Both the position numbers and the translations under genes were made by a program. Shown piece after piece: positions 15,940 to 17,450 of a DNA stretch of 17,450 nt. The notes under the pieces were generated by a model, which ran no database searches, was not told the origin of the DNA, and saw only the letters and a program-made list of their open reading frames with translations. Positions within the stretch are counted from its first letter, which is position 1. Every line of letters starts with the position of its first letter. The stretch is from NCBI GenBank assembly GCA_019307165.1, contig JAFDKD010000014.1, forward strand, positions 1 through 17,450, written 5' to 3'. The stretch is from Deltaproteobacteria bacterium. GTDB lineage: Bacteria > Desulfobacterota > DSM-4660 > Desulfatiglandales > Desulfatiglandaceae.

Positions 15940-16341
15940 TTAAGCCGGAATATGGGTCGATGTCACCTCGGCCAGCAGACGATCATTTTCGCCGGTTACG
16001 GCGGTTCGCACCACAATAACCCGGCTCCCGCGCCTTACGATCCGCGCTTCAGCCCTGATCTCGCCGCCCCGCTGATTTCCCAGCAAGGTGGTGTGCAGGT
16101 CCACGGCCAGGGGAAACCCCTTGCCGTCGTCGCCGATTTCCGTTTTCCCGATGGCCAGCACCGTAGCCGTGACGTCCGCGAGCCACAGCATGGCCCCGGC
16201 CTGCACGGTCCCGAATGGGTTCAACATACCCTCGGCCACGGGCATCCTGCCGACGACCCGGTTTTCATCCCGCTCCTCGATAAAAAATTCGATGCTCCCC
16301 GTACGCCTGCTGCTTTGAATGTGTTCCTGGAAACGGCTCAT
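15940..16341 (-). CDS. Hotdog-fold (PaaI-like) acyl-CoA thioesterase
   Basis: This is a 133-residue single-domain protein of typical size. The family core is visible: NPFGTVQAGAMLWLADVTAT (about residues 41-60), where G-x-x-x-G-x-x-x-x-x-x-D marks the hotdog helix with a candidate catalytic Asp. AVDLHTTLLGN follows, then the long strands of EIRAEARIVRRGSRVIVVRT. Such enzymes cleave short or aromatic acyl-CoA thioesters to the acid and CoA in the cytosol. The ATG at 16341 has AAGGA six bases upstream. It lies 42 nt after the crotonase gene on the same strand, so the two very likely form an operon acting on one CoA intermediate. The substrate is unknown. Confidence 0.85.
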   Translation of the reverse strand: MSRFQEHIQSSRRTGSIEFFIEERDENRVVGRMPVAEGMLNPFGTVQAGAMLWLADVTATVLAIGKTEIGDDGKGFPLAVDLHTTLLGNQRGGEIRAEARIVRRGSRVIVVRTAVTGENDRLLAEVTSTHIPA

Positions 16342-16383
16342 ATACGTTCCTTTCCGAAAAAGGCAAAAGATTTTCTTGACAGG

Positions 16384-17229
16384 CTACTTTTTCCTGATTG
16401 CCGGCGATATCCCCGATGGGTCGATGGGCAACCCGTGAACCTGCATGTTGTGGCTGTGCGCCAGCTGGTGATAGGCGAATGCCGTCTGCAGAGCGAGCCC
16501 TCTCCCGGCGGCGTCCTGCGCCGCATTGACCGCCTCTTTGGCCAGTTTGAGCGCGAACAGCGGCTTGGCGGCGATCCTTTCGGCTAGTTTCATGGTGAAC
16601 GCCTCCAATTCGCCCCGGGGCACCACGTGGTTGACCATGCCCAGCCGAAAAGCGTCCTCAGCCGATACCCAATCCGCCGTGAACAGAACCTCTTTGGCCT
16701 TTCGGGGACCCAGTTCCCACGGGTGCGCAAAGTACTCGCACCCGCCCACGCCCATGCTCACGGTATTGTCCAGAAACGCGGCATCGTCGGCCGCCACGAT
16801 GATGTCGCAGGGCCACACCAGCATCAGGCCTCCGGCAATGCACTTGCCCTGGACCTGGGCGATGGTGGGCTTGGGGATGTTGCGCCACCGTTCCGAAAAA
16901 CCCAGATAGACCTCCTTTTCGTGGGCCGTGTTGGGATGGGCGCCCCCGCTGCCGGAGCTGTGCCAGGTCCCTACCCGTTTTTTCTGCGATACGATCCGTT
17001 TCTTCTCATCCGAAGTCTCCCTCAGGTCATGACCGGCTGAAAAATGAGGCCCTGCAGCGGCCAGAATGATGACCTTGATTTCATTGTCCTGGGCCGCTCT
17101 GTCAAAGGCGTCATTCAACTCGTAGAGCATTTTAGTGTCCTGGGCATTGCGGGCCTCGGGCCTGTTCAGGACGATCCTGACAATGTGCGGGGCAGGTGTC
17201 TCATAAAGAACCCGTTCGTCGTCACTCAT
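16384..17229 (-). CDS. Crotonase-superfamily (enoyl-CoA hydratase-like) enzyme, non-canonical active site
   Basis: The 281-residue protein starts at 17229, with a perfect AAGGAGG (17237-17243) seven bases upstream. Crotonase landmarks: LNRPEARNAQ (21-30), the first oxyanion loop HFSAGHDL (62-69), the second GKCIAGGLMLVWPCD (128-142), and the C-terminal region RLGMVNHVVPRGELEAF. Aligned to rat enoyl-CoA hydratase, the two catalytic glutamates (E144, E164) are replaced by Met136 and Val157. Simple hydration is therefore doubtful, although CoA binding and enolate stabilisation should be kept. A stretch rich in Gly/Ser/His (WHSSGSGGAHPN, 89-100) is inserted after the first loop. The overall pattern, including EYFAHPWELG and HSHNMQVHG, looks like a conserved subfamily named enoyl-CoA hydratase in many genomes. 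It is the first gene of a pair with the thioesterase, with a candidate promoter at 17282-17311. Confidence 0.87.
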   Translation of the reverse strand: MSDDERVLYETPAPHIVRIVLNRPEARNAQDTKMLYELNDAFDRAAQDNEIKVIILAAAGPHFSAGHDLRETSDEKKRIVSQKKRVGTWHSSGSGGAHPNTAHEKEVYLGFSERWRNIPKPTIAQVQGKCIAGGLMLVWPCDIIVAADDAAFLDNTVSMGVGGCEYFAHPWELGPRKAKEVLFTADWVSAEDAFRLGMVNHVVPRGELEAFTMKLAERIAAKPLFALKLAKEAVNAAQDAAGRGLALQTAFAYHQLAHSHNMQVHGLPIDPSGISPAIRKK

Positions 17230-17281
17230 GTACTTTCCTCCTTATGTGCGTTTCCAAATATCCATCCATAACTCAAGACGG

Positions 17282-17311
17282 GTTATAGCTCGAATCGATA
17301 TAATGCTTCAA
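17282..17311 (-). promoter_or_regulatory. Candidate promoter of the crotonase-thioesterase operon
   Basis: Minus-strand TTGAAG (17306-17311, 4/6) and TATAAC (17282-17287, 5/6) are spaced by 18 bases. The predicted start near 17275 gives a leader of about 45 nt. Confidence 0.4.
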
Positions 17312-17337
17312 CAGCCCTTTGACTCAGGTCACGACGC

Positions 17338-17381
17338 CGAGAAACGACAAATACGCCTGAGCCGACTCCTTGGGTTTCTCG
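17338..17381. repeat. 8-bp inverted repeat next to the right-edge palindrome
   Basis: CGAGAAAC (17338-17345) and GTTTCTCG (17374-17381) are perfect inverted copies 28 nt apart. They end two bases before the large palindrome, so both may be parts of one small element. Confidence 0.35.
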
Positions 17382-17383
17382 AT

Positions 17384-17432
17384 TAGTTCCAATTCAACCC
17401 TCCAGTAGAACTGGAGGGTTGAATTGGAACTA
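17384..17432. repeat. Perfect palindrome, 23-bp arms with a 3-nt loop
   Basis: Positions 17384-17406 and 17410-17432 are exact reverse complements around AGA. The arms contain CCAATTCAACCCTCCAGT and its complement. No T-tract follows on either side (17433 onward is GAAACTAG). It could be a MITE-like or intergenic palindromic element, or a bidirectional terminator of a gene beyond the window. It lies about 70 bp upstream of the crotonase promoter candidate. Confidence 0.7.
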
Positions 17433-17450
17433 GAAACTAGCGGATGCTCT

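Noticed and set aside
15847..16587. A 246-codon plus-strand open frame
   Set aside because: It is antisense to the thioesterase and crotonase genes, both of which have strong ribosome sites and family motifs.

Overview
The window looks like a chromosomal stretch of a mid-GC Gram-negative bacterium, most likely Desulfobacterota (Deltaproteobacteria-like). That placement is an inference from the kinds of protein present (formylglycine sulfatase, zinc-ribbon/cyclase/AAA/TPR regulators, secreted repeat proteins ending in short beta-rich caps) and cannot be proved from the sequence alone. No rRNA, tRNA or CRISPR array was recognised.

Layout. 1-2592 (minus): a lipoprotein metallo-beta-lactamase-fold gene broken by an internal deletion and frameshift, overlapping by 4 nt a type I sulfatase that runs off the left edge. 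2593-3049: a spacer with a candidate promoter and one copy of a 51-nt dispersed repeat. 3050-4993 (plus): a secreted repeat protein interrupted by two in-frame stop codons. 5017-6087 (plus): an AT-rich dual-specificity/tyrosine phosphatase whose 3' end runs out of frame into a relic of an IS21-family element. 6220-8453 is a graveyard: the N-terminal stub of a zinc-ribbon/class III cyclase regulator, IS21-end-like repeats, the second copy of the dispersed repeat, the frameshifted TPR tail of a cyclase/AAA/TPR protein, and a fragment of a REP-associated (Y1) transposase.

8487-9199 (minus) is a compact VapBC-type toxin-antitoxin module with a near-consensus promoter overlapped by a palindromic operator candidate. 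9205-11881 (minus) carries a four-domain S1 RNA-binding protein followed by a 14-TM-type MFS exporter resembling Tet(L)/Tet(K). A divergent promoter region (11882-12131) separates these from a 1205-residue secreted M36 fungalysin-type metalloprotease (12132-15749, plus), with a strong hairpin in its leader. 15940-17229 (minus) holds a two-gene acyl-CoA operon: a crotonase lacking both classical hydratase glutamates, then a PaaI-like hotdog thioesterase. The right edge has a perfect 23-bp-arm palindrome.

The intact genes form separate small units (toxin-antitoxin; S1 protein plus exporter; protease; CoA enzymes). The left half is dominated by decay: at least five broken genes and two transposon relics within about 7 kb. 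I found no convincing new multigene system. The best leads are the dispersed repeat, the palindromes, the interrupted repeat protein and the non-canonical crotonase.
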